This document shows, one piece after another, positions 1-5,755 of a stretch of 5,755 nucleotides of DNA. Made by a program: the position numbers and the translations under genes. The notes below the pieces were generated by a model. That model was not told the origin of the DNA. It searched no databases and saw only the letters and a list, made by a program, of their open reading frames with translations. Positions within the stretch are counted from its first letter, which is position 1; each line of letters opens with the position of its first letter. The DNA is taken from assembly GCA_902796745.1 (NCBI GenBank), contig CADBQC010000073.1, positions 1 through 5,755 of the forward strand, read 5' to 3'. This stretch comes from an uncultured Pseudomonadota bacterium (lineage in GTDB: Bacteria; Pseudomonadota; Alphaproteobacteria; RUG11792).

Positions 1-218
1 GTTGTTATTCCAAGGCGCTTGATATGGTATCCGCATCTTTACTTTTGCTATTTAATGCAAAATTACTTTATTCCATAATTGGTTAGGGACCCTTTTTTTA
101 ATAAGAGATTTTGTCGGATGTAAAAATTTATCTGAAATAATTTATGGATGACCGCTAATTACGGCAAATGAGACAAGGCGTACTGCGGATAGTTCGTCTT
201 GTTTATAAATACATTTCC
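1..218. other. Region downstream of ileS, no convincing gene
   Basis: This stretch follows the ileS stop codon and runs to the window edge. I see no tRNA and no supported gene. It contains an imperfect hairpin at 173-202 (listed separately), and a small inverted repeat at 43-62 (TTTTGC, 8-nt loop, GCAAAA). A T-run at 93-99 on the plus strand follows GGGACCC, but that palindrome leaves no room for a loop. Three short frames touch the left edge: plus strand to a TAA at 76-78, plus strand to a TAG at 84-86, and a minus-strand ATG at 36-34 leading out of the window (M-R-I-P-Y-Q-A-P-W). None has a good ribosome binding site or recognisable content. No strong intrinsic terminator for the ileS operon is visible, so readthrough into whatever lies to the left cannot be excluded. 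Confidence 0.6.
173..202 (-). other. Imperfect hairpin just after the ileS stop codon
   Basis: On the minus strand, starting 17 nt after the ileS TAA, the arms ACAAG-A-CG-A-ACT and AGT-A-CG-C-CTTGT pair around the 6-nt loop ATCCGC. That gives 10 base pairs with two single mismatches (A/C and A/A). There is no T-run after it, so it does not look like a classical intrinsic terminator. It could be a 3'-end stabilising structure, part of a factor-dependent terminator, or chance. The pairing is seen directly; any role is inference. Confidence 0.35.
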
Positions 219-2999
219 TTATACTGCATATTTACAACGTTCACACAAATTTACTTTGCCAAACCCTGTATCACGAGTTGCAACTTCCATGCTGACTTTC
301 CAGCAACGATCGCATTTCATACCTATAGTTTTTTTGACTACGACCCCAATATCTAATTCCTCGTTTATATTGGCATTGGAAGGCGACTGCGCGTTAATCA
401 GTTTTGCCTTAGACACTATTGCTAATTCAGCCATATCCACTGTCTCAAGTATTCGGATTTTGTCAATTTCGTTAGTATATATGCTGACTTCGCACTCCAG
501 GCTTGAGCCAACTGTCTTCGCTACTCTTTCTACTTCTATTGCCTCTGTTATTGTTTTGCGCAGTGACTGTATATTATTCCATTTTTCCTCAAGCTGTTCG
601 TTTTTCCAATCGGTTGGAATTTTTGGAAACTGTTCTAAATGTATACTTTCATTGTCATGATTATATGATTTCCATGCTTCCTCTGCAGTAAATGACAATA
701 CAGGAGCTAACCAGTGCGCCAAGCATATAAACACTTCATTCATAACCTGTAAGCAAGCTTTGCGTTTTGGATTATCCGATCTATCGCAGTATACGGTATC
801 CTTTCGTATATCAAAGTAGAATGCAGACAAGTCATTTGAACAGAAGTTATGTAACCCAGTGTAAAATCTGTTGAAATCCAGCTCTTTAATAGAGGCTCTC
901 AACAATACGTCTAAATTGTATAACTGCGACAGTATATACTGTTCTAGCTCCGGTAATTCAGTTTTTGAAAATGTTTCACGTGAAACATTACGCATTATAG
1001 TTGTATCAGAGAGCACACCTAACAAATACCTTAAAGTGTTCCTATACCTGCGATATACGTCTTGTTGACGTTTTAATATTTCATTACCAATTCGCATATC
1101 TTCAGAATAATCAGAATTTACGCACCATAACCTTAAGATATCCACGCCCAATTTTCCTGCTATATCCTCAGGCGATACAACATTACCAAGCGATTTGGAC
1201 ATTTTTCGCCCATCTTTATCCAAAACAAATCCGTGCGTGGCAACCTGCTTATATGGTGCTTTACCAGTTGTACATACCGATTCCACCAGTGCTGACTGGA
1301 ACCAGCCACGGTGCTGGTCTGAACCTTCAAAATACAAGTCGGCTGGATGCTTTAAATCATCGCGTTGTTCTAATACGTAATGATGAGTACAGGCGCTATC
1401 AAACCAAACTTCTAACGTATCGGATACTTGCGTATAATCATTAGGATTGTATTTTTCGCCCAAGAAATACGATGCCGGTTTCGTTCTCCATGCTTCGATA
1501 CCCTCTGTTCTGAATGTATTCAACACACGGGCGAAGACTTCGTCATCCATAAGAATTTCATCAGTCTCTTTGCTGATGAACAAGGCAATTGGCACCCCCC
1601 ATATACGCTGTCTAGAAATACACCAATCAGGGCGTTTTTCGACCATTGAACGTATACGATTGACATACTGAGCAGGGAACCACTTTGTGTTGTCGAGTTC
1701 TTTCAAAAGTTGTTGTCTAATGCCATCAATCCCAATAAACCACTGTGTCGTAGTGCGGAATATCAGCGGAGCTTTAGACCGCCAAGAATGAGGGTAGCTG
1801 TGCGTAATTTTATAAGCATGCACCAAATTTCCAGCTTTGCTCAATTCTTCAATAACATGCGAATTAACCTTAAAAATATGCTCGCCTGCAAAATATGGCA
1901 AGAATGAGGCTAACGTCCCGTCCGAATTTACCGTATCTTCTATCGGTAGGTTGTATTTTTTACCAAGCAAAAAGTCATCCATTCCATGTGCCGGAGCAGT
2001 GTGAACCAAGCCTGTACCAGCATCTATAGTGACATGCGATGCAGGCAACATCGGAACATCGTGAGCAAATCCCAAATTTTTCAATGGATGAGCACATATT
2101 ATGCCTTCCAATGCTTTGCCACTGAATGTTTCTAAAACTTCGTATTCCGTAATCTGCGCTTCCTTAGCAAAGGATTGCACTAACTCTTTAGCCACGATTA
2201 ACTTATCATTGCCAACTTTTACGATCGCATATTCAAAATCTGCAGAATATGCAATAGCCTTATTTGCAGGAATAGTCCAAGGTGTTGTTGTCCAAATTAC
2301 AGCAAAGCAATCTTTAAAACGAGCATCTTTCGTTTCAACAACTGGGAATTTTACAAATATCGCATCGCTTACTTTATCCTGATATTCCAGCTCAGCTTCG
2401 GCAAGCGCTGTCTTTTCAACAACCGACCACATGACAGGCTTTTTTCCGCGATATACCAAGCCTTTTTTCAGTATCTCAAAAAATTTTTCACAAATAGTCG
2501 CTTCTGAGTTTTTGTCCATAGTGCAATACGGATTATCAAAATCTGATATTATTCCCAGCTTCCTAAAGCCTTCTTTTTGCTCTTCCATCCAATGTTGAGC
2601 AAACTCGCGACACTTTGCCATGAACTCCGCTACAGGCACCTCATCACGTTTTTTTCCTTGCTTTAGGTAGTTTTCCTCGATTTTCCACTCAATTGGTAAT
2701 CCATGGCAATCCCATCCAAAAACTAGAGGAGCATCATATCCCAACATTTGGTATGACTTCGCTATAACATCCTTTAGTATGCCGTTCATCGCATGTCCGA
2801 TGTGTATTTTGCCATTAGCGTATGGAGGCCCGGAGTGCAGGATGAATTTCTCACGATTTTTCGAAGCCTTGCGCAACTTCTCGTATATACCGTCACTCTT
2901 CCATTGCTCCACCATCTGTGGTTCTTTATTCGCTAAATCTCCTCTCATCGGGAAATCGGTCTTTGGAAGAAATACCGTATCTTTCAGCTGTTTTGTCAT
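219..2999 (-). CDS. ileS: Isoleucyl-tRNA synthetase, class I, bacterial type
   Basis: Cytoplasmic enzyme that charges tRNA-Ile with isoleucine using ATP and edits mischarged valine. The 926-residue length is normal for the bacterial form. Visible landmarks in order are the HIGH motif (residues 66-69, within [13 protein letters not shown]), GWDCHGLP (95-102), the CP1 editing domain with [11 protein letters not shown] (236-246) and [15 protein letters not shown] (328-342, including Asp342), [10 protein letters not shown] (459-468), KMSKS (599-603), a helical anticodon-binding region from about 685, and a C-terminal zinc site of Cys896, Cys899, Cys919 and Cys922. The ATG at 2999 is preceded by AGGAG with a 6-nt spacer; that site overlaps the stop codon of the HIT gene, so the two are probably translationally coupled. 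It is the last gene of the visible operon. No lspA, a common partner of ileS, starts in the 218 nt downstream. A parS-like palindrome lies within codons 670-677. Identification is secure. Confidence 0.98.
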   Translation of the reverse strand: MTKQLKDTVFLPKTDFPMRGDLANKEPQMVEQWKSDGIYEKLRKASKNREKFILHSGPPYANGKIHIGHAMNGILKDVIAKSYQMLGYDAPLVFGWDCHGLPIEWKIEENYLKQGKKRDEVPVAEFMAKCREFAQHWMEEQKEGFRKLGIISDFDNPYCTMDKNSEATICEKFFEILKKGLVYRGKKPVMWSVVEKTALAEAELEYQDKVSDAIFVKFPVVETKDARFKDCFAVIWTTTPWTIPANKAIAYSADFEYAIVKVGNDKLIVAKELVQSFAKEAQITEYEVLETFSGKALEGIICAHPLKNLGFAHDVPMLPASHVTIDAGTGLVHTAPAHGMDDFLLGKKYNLPIEDTVNSDGTLASFLPYFAGEHIFKVNSHVIEELSKAGNLVHAYKITHSYPHSWRSKAPLIFRTTTQWFIGIDGIRQQLLKELDNTKWFPAQYVNRIRSMVEKRPDWCISRQRIWGVPIALFISKETDEILMDDEVFARVLNTFRTEGIEAWRTKPASYFLGEKYNPNDYTQVSDTLEVWFDSACTHHYVLEQRDDLKHPADLYFEGSDQHRGWFQSALVESVCTTGKAPYKQVATHGFVLDKDGRKMSKSLGNVVSPEDIAGKLGVDILRLWCVNSDYSEDMRIGNEILKRQQDVYRRYRNTLRYLLGVLSDTTIMRNVSRETFSKTELPELEQYILSQLYNLDVLLRASIKELDFNRFYTGLHNFCSNDLSAFYFDIRKDTVYCDRSDNPKRKACLQVMNEVFICLAHWLAPVLSFTAEEAWKSYNHDNESIHLEQFPKIPTDWKNEQLEEKWNNIQSLRKTITEAIEVERVAKTVGSSLECEVSIYTNEIDKIRILETVDMAELAIVSKAKLINAQSPSNANINEELDIGVVVKKTIGMKCDRCWKVSMEVATRDTGFGKVNLCERCKYAV
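972..987. other. parS: parS-like ParB-binding site inside ileS
   Basis: The bases are TGTTTCACGTGAAACA, a perfect 16-bp palindrome identical to the known chromosomal parS consensus form found across many bacteria, including alphaproteobacteria. The symmetry extends to 20 bp (970-989, AATGTTTCACGTGAAACATT). In ileS it encodes Asn671-Val-Ser-Arg-Glu-Thr676. These residues lie after the KMSKS loop and before the anticodon-binding helices, a stretch that varies between IleS proteins and could tolerate a DNA-driven sequence. ParB (Spo0J) loads at such sites and spreads to organise and segregate the origin region, so the site suggests nearby oriC and parAB. The match is seen directly; the family knowledge is established; ParB binding in this organism is inferred. 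I found no second copy in the window. Confidence 0.88.
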
Positions 3000-3008
3000 A
3001 TAGTTCTC

Positions 3009-3374
3009 CTATTCTTCGGATGATTTTCCGAGGATATGCACGTGCATGTGCATCACCGATTGTGGCTCTGGAAAATCCGGTGTTGTAAACTTTCCGGCAT
3101 TGGATATTAACTTAAAGCCATGATTTTCAAGGCGCATAATTTTAACTATTTCTGCAATCCCTCTGTTAAAATCGACAATTTCATCATCACTTGCGTTAAG
3201 TGCAAAATCGTTGTAATCAACATATAGTCCCTTTGGAATTACAAGAATATGCACCGGTGCTTTTGGTGCTATATCGTGAAAGGCTATAAAATGCTTGCCT
3301 TCCAGAACTATATTTGCATTAACCTCTTTATTTATGATTTTATAAAAAATATTATTCTTATCATACTGTTGCAT
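3009..3374 (-). CDS. HIT-family (HinT-like) nucleotide hydrolase
   Basis: A 121-residue histidine triad protein. The triad HMHVH is at residues 109-113, preceded by PQSVM and followed by ILG. The N-terminal half shows the usual layout: NNIFYKIINKEV (7-18), AFHDIAPKAPVHILVIPKG (31-49) with the conserved His43. HinT-type enzymes are cytoplasmic homodimers that hydrolyse adenosine phosphoramidates and aminoacyl-adenylates; the active nucleophile is expected to be the middle triad His111. The frame is open further upstream, with an ATG at 3386, but the ATG at 3374 is preferred because GGAG lies 6 nt before it and the protein then begins as its relatives do. The C-terminus stops soon after the triad, lacking the longer tail of E. 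coli HinT. It sits 14 nt after fabH and 9 nt before ileS. Family is sure; the exact subfamily and substrate are not. Confidence 0.93.
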   Translation of the reverse strand: MQQYDKNNIFYKIINKEVNANIVLEGKHFIAFHDIAPKAPVHILVIPKGLYVDYNDFALNASDDEIVDFNRGIAEIVKIMRLENHGFKLISNAGKFTTPDFPEPQSVMHMHVHILGKSSEE

Positions 3375-3380
3375 ATTTTT

Positions 3381-3384
3381 CTCC
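3381..3384 (-). promoter_or_regulatory. Ribosome binding site deciding the HIT start
   Basis: On the minus strand GGAG is followed by AAAAAT and then the ATG at 3374. This strong site with ideal spacing favours 3374 over the in-frame ATG at 3386, which has only a weak A-rich sequence before it and lies 2 nt after the fabH stop. Confidence 0.7.
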
Positions 3385-3388
3385 ATTT

Positions 3389-4348
3389 CTAAATCTTTAC
3401 TATTGCAGAGCCCCAAGTTAAACCTGCGCCTAACGCCGTAAACAACAAAGTATCACCTTGTTTTACCTTGCCTTTATCTAGTGCATCTCTTAAAGCCAAA
3501 GGTATTGATGCAGATGACGTGTTTGCATGCTCCTGCGTTGTTATTATGACTTTATCAAGCGGGAAATCACGCATCTTGCACATAGATTCCAAAATTCGAC
3601 GATTTGCTTGGTGTGGAATAATCCAATCGATATCATCCATACTCATATTGTTTTCATCCAAGATTTCTTTCATCGACATAGCCATATAATCGATAGCGTA
3701 TTTAAAAACTGTCCTCCCGGCCATAGTTATATAGCCTCTGTTGCCGTTTTGCTCTCCATTATGAGCTAGGATTGAATTATATTTTTCATCTTCACCGTTA
3801 GCATATAACTTCGTGGCAATTATGCCAGTATCTCCATTTTCAGTTGCTTCGAGCAACATCGCGCCAGCACCATCTCCAAAGAGTACACAGGTTGATCTAT
3901 CAGTCCAATCGACAAACTTCGTTATCGTCTCTGAGGCTATAAGCAACACTTTGCGCAATTTCATCGATTTCATCATGCTATCAGCAACGGCAAGAGCGTA
4001 TATGAAACCAGCACATGCTGCATTAACGTCAAAAGCAAACGCTCTACACGCACCTATCGCGCCTTGAACTTTGCATGCACAGGATGGAAAGCGTGTATCT
4101 CCGGTTGTCGTAGAAACGATGATTGCGTCGAGATCCATTGGTTCAATACTGGATTGTTGCATAAGCTTTCTTGTAGCCTCAATAGCTAACGTCGATGTTA
4201 CTTCATCTTCAGATGAAATATGCCTGCTTTCTATGCCTGTGCGCGTATAAATCCACTCATGAGAAGTGTCCAAATTCTTAGACAAATCATCATTTGTTAC
4301 AACTTTTTCAGGCAAATACGTCGCAATATCAGTTATTTTTGTTCTCAT
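3389..4348 (-). CDS. fabH: 3-oxoacyl-ACP synthase III (KAS III)
   Basis: Initiating condensing enzyme of type II fatty acid synthesis: joins acetyl-CoA (or another short acyl-CoA) with malonyl-ACP to give a 3-ketoacyl-ACP, in the cytoplasm. The thiolase-fold protein has 319 residues, the usual length. The catalytic triad is intact: Cys112 in DVNAACAGF, His246 in IIPHQANRRI and Asn276 in HANTSSASIPLAL. Also visible are the N-terminal EWIYTRTGI (31-39), GDGAGAMLLE (158-167) and the C-terminal ALGAGLTWGSA (305-315). The ATG at 4348 is chosen because AGGG lies 8 nt upstream and the protein then begins MRTKITDIATYLP, as in relatives; an in-frame ATG at 4375 would deepen the overlap with plsX. The chosen start overlaps the plsX end by 20 nt, which suggests coupled translation. 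In many alphaproteobacteria ihfA follows plsX-fabH; here a HIT gene does. Confidence 0.96.
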   Translation of the reverse strand: MRTKITDIATYLPEKVVTNDDLSKNLDTSHEWIYTRTGIESRHISSEDEVTSTLAIEATRKLMQQSSIEPMDLDAIIVSTTTGDTRFPSCACKVQGAIGACRAFAFDVNAACAGFIYALAVADSMMKSMKLRKVLLIASETITKFVDWTDRSTCVLFGDGAGAMLLEATENGDTGIIATKLYANGEDEKYNSILAHNGEQNGNRGYITMAGRTVFKYAIDYMAMSMKEILDENNMSMDDIDWIIPHQANRRILESMCKMRDFPLDKVIITTQEHANTSSASIPLALRDALDKGKVKQGDTLLFTALGAGLTWGSAIVKI

Positions 4349-5354
4349 CAGAATTTCCCTTTTCAATTTCTGCAATCATTTTTGATATGTCATCAATAAA
4401 TCCGGATTTTGCCAGCGTTACAGCAACAGATATTGCATTTGCAAAACCAACAGCATCGGAGTTCCCATGGCTCTTTATAGCAATTTTTTTCAATCCCACC
4501 AATGGAGCACCATTATGATTGCGCGGGTCTATTGCATTTTTTAAAGTTTTTACAGCATTTCGGCAAAAGAGATACCCGATCTTACTCATCAAACTGGATG
4601 AAAAACCTGTCTTTAAAGTATGAGCAATATAACGTATGGTTCCTTCCATTGTCTTTAAAGACACGTTTCCTGTAAAACCATCGGTAACTATAACATCCGC
4701 TGTGCCTTTGGTTATATCGGTGCCTTCAACAAATCCAATAAAATTCAAATTCTCAGACTTTTCCATAAGAACATATGCCTCTTCTAGCAAATCTGTACCC
4801 TTTGTTCTCTCGGTACCTATGTTCAACAGTCCTATTTTGGGATTTTTAACTTGTTGCAAAACCTGCGATACAGCCTTTCCCATAATGGCAAATTGCAATA
4901 GTTTCGTCGGAGGACAATCGGTATTGGCTCCTAAGTCAAGCATTACAGTGCTATTCAATATGTTAGGCAATATGCTAACAATCGCAGGTCGTTCAATGCC
5001 ATCGATAGCTCCAATTAATATTTTGGAAAAAGCCATATAAGCACCAGTGTTTCCTGAAGACACAACCGCATCTGCATTGCCTTGCGCTACCCAGGATATT
5101 GCTTCAAACATACTCGTTCCATGCCCGATTTTAAGAGCCTTCGCAGGCTTTTCAGAAGCGGAAATTACATTTTTACCAGTATCGTGTATGGTACAATTTT
5201 GCGACTTAATGTGTTGCTCGATAATGGATTTATTGCCAAAAAGTTCGAACGATACATCACGACAATCATGATTGTTGACATAAAGAGACAACCCAGGCAC
5301 AGTAGCATCTACTCCTAGGTCTCCCCCCATCATATCTAATGCAACTCTCACCAC
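4329..5354 (-). CDS. plsX: Phosphate acyltransferase PlsX
   Basis: Converts acyl-ACP and inorganic phosphate to acyl-phosphate, the acyl donor for PlsY in the first step of phospholipid synthesis; a peripheral membrane enzyme. At 341 residues it is of normal length. Conserved blocks are ALDMMGGDLG (5-14), SSGNTGAYMA (99-108), MLDLGANTD (138-146), LLNIGTERTKG (176-186), VTDGFTGNVSLK (223-234), NHNGAPLVGL (279-288) and KSHGNSDAVGFANAI (294-308). The start is unusual: two adjacent GTG codons (5354-5352 and 5351-5349) before RVALD, with no ATG possible because an in-frame stop lies at 5381-5379. Shine-Dalgarno pairing is weak; a GAAGAG near the rpmF stop is too far upstream to be ideal. Translation probably depends on ribosomes leaving rpmF 17 nt upstream. 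The tail is rich in Asn, Glu and Lys and overlaps fabH. Identification is secure; which GTG is used is open. Confidence 0.96.
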   Translation of the reverse strand: MVRVALDMMGGDLGVDATVPGLSLYVNNHDCRDVSFELFGNKSIIEQHIKSQNCTIHDTGKNVISASEKPAKALKIGHGTSMFEAISWVAQGNADAVVSSGNTGAYMAFSKILIGAIDGIERPAIVSILPNILNSTVMLDLGANTDCPPTKLLQFAIMGKAVSQVLQQVKNPKIGLLNIGTERTKGTDLLEEAYVLMEKSENLNFIGFVEGTDITKGTADVIVTDGFTGNVSLKTMEGTIRYIAHTLKTGFSSSLMSKIGYLFCRNAVKTLKNAIDPRNHNGAPLVGLKKIAIKSHGNSDAVGFANAISVAVTLAKSGFIDDISKMIAEIEKGNSDENKNN

Positions 5355-5371
5355 TGTTTTATCAGTTTGTA

Positions 5372-5560
5372 TTACTCTTCAGAAATATTCGCAACCTTCG
5401 TGTTGCGTCCAGCATACGTGTTGCAAAATTTGCATACATTGTGTGGCACAACTGCCTTACCACAATTACTACATGTCACAACATTAACAGGCGTGTCGAA
5501 ATCGTGTGCTCTACGCATCCCTCTCCTTGACTTCGATGTTTTTTTCTTCGGAACTGCCAT
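5372..5560 (-). CDS. rpmF: 50S ribosomal protein L32, zinc-binding form
   Basis: Small protein of the large ribosomal subunit, 62 residues. The N-terminus MAVPKKKTSKSRRGMRRAHD is the L32 signature, and the rest forms a zinc ribbon with Cys30-x2-Cys33 and Cys43-x2-Cys46, all four ligands present. Many proteobacterial L32 proteins, including E. coli and many alphaproteobacterial ones, have lost these cysteines, so this is the C+ form. The ATG at 5560 has AGAG 7 nt upstream, a moderate binding site. It is the first gene after the predicted promoter and heads the rpmF-plsX-fabH order that is conserved in many bacteria. Whether a cysteine-free paralogue exists elsewhere in the genome cannot be seen here. 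Identification is secure. Confidence 0.97.
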   Translation of the reverse strand: MAVPKKKTSKSRRGMRRAHDFDTPVNVVTCSNCGKAVVPHNVCKFCNTYAGRNTKVANISEE

Positions 5561-5596
5561 TTTAAAACTCTAAATCTTATTTCAATAACTTCAGTG

Positions 5597-5625
5597 ATTA
5601 TCCCACGAATCTGAAAATGAATCAA
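5597..5625 (-). promoter_or_regulatory. Predicted sigma70 promoter of the rpmF operon
   Basis: On the minus strand TTGATT (5625-5620) and GATAAT (5602-5597) are separated by exactly 17 nt, and TG one base before the -10 gives an extended -10. Matches to consensus are 4 of 6 and 5 of 6. The expected transcription start is near 5590, leaving a leader of about 30 nt before rpmF. It lies between the stop of the possible upstream gene (5648) and the rpmF start. Sequence match only; activity is inferred. Confidence 0.65.
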
Positions 5626-5647
5626 GAGGTAAGCTTCGAAGAGCGAT

Positions 5648-5755
5648 TCACTTTAGCGATGGAATGAGTTCGTCAATAGAAACATTGATGTGGAAACTAG
5701 CGAAAAGAGCCATGGTCATACCTAAATTTTCAATAGTTCTTGTTACAACTATGGA
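5648..5755 (-). CDS. Possible C-terminal fragment of an unrecognised gene
   Basis: One minus-strand frame is open from the window edge to a TGA at 5650-5648, giving 35 residues (beginning SIVVTRTIENLGMTMALF, ending DELIPSLK). The other two minus frames hit stops within eight codons of the edge. The stop sits just upstream of the rpmF promoter, as expected for a preceding gene in the same direction. I do not recognise the product. The plus strand has a competing open frame over the same bases with an ATG at 5664-5666 (MSSSIETLMWKLAKRAMV), but its ribosome binding site is poor. Either or neither may be real. Confidence 0.3.
   Translation of the reverse strand, partial: SIVVTRTIENLGMTMALFASFHINVSIDELIPSLK

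Noticed and set aside
43..62. Inverted repeat TTTTGC/GCAAAA as a terminator or operator
   Set aside because: Six-base arms of low complexity are easily found by chance in AT-rich DNA, and no T-run follows on either strand.
82..99. GGGACCC followed by seven T residues as a plus-strand terminator
   Set aside because: The palindrome leaves a one-base loop, so it cannot fold as a hairpin, and the alternative GGT/ACC stem is only three base pairs. No plus-strand gene is established there.
199..660. Plus-strand open frame of 153 codons opposite ileS
   Set aside because: It lies wholly antisense to the conserved 3' part of ileS over most of its length and shows no recognisable domain, so it is a shadow frame.
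1001..1444. Plus-strand open frame of 147 codons opposite ileS
   Set aside because: It is antisense to the KMSKS-containing part of ileS and has no protein-family features.
3035..3055. GC-rich palindrome TGCACGTGCA resembling a second parS or E-box-like site
   Set aside because: It is the codon run for the His-Met-His-Val-His triad of the HIT protein and lacks the TGTTTC/GAAACA arms needed for parS.
3375..3416. Longer HIT protein starting at 3416 or 3386
   Set aside because: The 3416 start would overlap the fabH end by 28 nt and adds residues not seen in relatives; the 3386 start has a weak binding site compared with the GGAG that serves 3374.
3611..3625. TGTGGAATAA as a DnaA box near a possible origin
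   Set aside because: It carries an extra base relative to the DnaA 9-mer and is isolated within fabH; no cluster of boxes or AT-rich unwinding region was found, so no oriC is called.
4636..5040. Plus-strand open frame of 134 codons opposite plsX
   Set aside because: It covers the conserved plsX motifs in the antisense direction and looks like a low-complexity shadow.

Overview
The window carries one tightly packed minus-strand operon of housekeeping genes in an AT-rich bacterial genome. Read in the direction of transcription (right to left) the order is rpmF (ribosomal protein L32), plsX (acyl-ACP:phosphate acyltransferase), fabH (3-ketoacyl-ACP synthase III), a small HIT-family (HinT-like) protein, and ileS (isoleucyl-tRNA synthetase). 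All five genes look intact. Gaps are 17 nt (rpmF-plsX), a 20-nt overlap (plsX-fabH), 14 nt (fabH-HIT) and 9 nt (HIT-ileS), so one transcript is the simplest reading. A good sigma70-type promoter (TTGATT, 17 nt, GATAAT with an extended -10 TG) lies just upstream of rpmF.

The organism is most likely an alphaproteobacterium. The IleS is the bacterial type with the wording typical of that class around its [12 protein letters not shown] and [15 protein letters not shown] segments, and PlsX ends in the SHGNSDAVGFANAI style. The low GC content suggests a reduced or host-associated lineage. Rickettsia itself is disfavoured, because its IleS is recalled to be of the eukaryote-like type. L32 has all four zinc-ribbon cysteines, whereas many alphaproteobacterial L32 proteins lack them. 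This placement is inference from memory of the families.

The most unexpected signal is inside ileS. Positions 972-987 read TGTTTCACGTGAAACA, a perfect match to the chromosomal ParB-binding site parS, embedded in a 20-bp perfect palindrome (970-989). It is translated as Asn-Val-Ser-Arg-Glu-Thr in the linker between the catalytic and anticodon-binding parts of IleS. This suggests the locus lies in the origin-proximal, ParB-loaded part of the chromosome.

The ends of the window are less certain. Positions 1-218, downstream of ileS, hold no convincing gene but contain an imperfect hairpin just after the ileS stop. Positions 5648-5755 hold a possible C-terminal fragment of an unrecognised minus-strand gene upstream of the rpmF promoter. 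Functionally the operon joins ribosome assembly (L32), entry into membrane lipid synthesis (PlsX, FabH) and tRNA charging (IleS), all growth-linked. No mobile elements, CRISPR arrays, tRNAs or rRNAs were seen.
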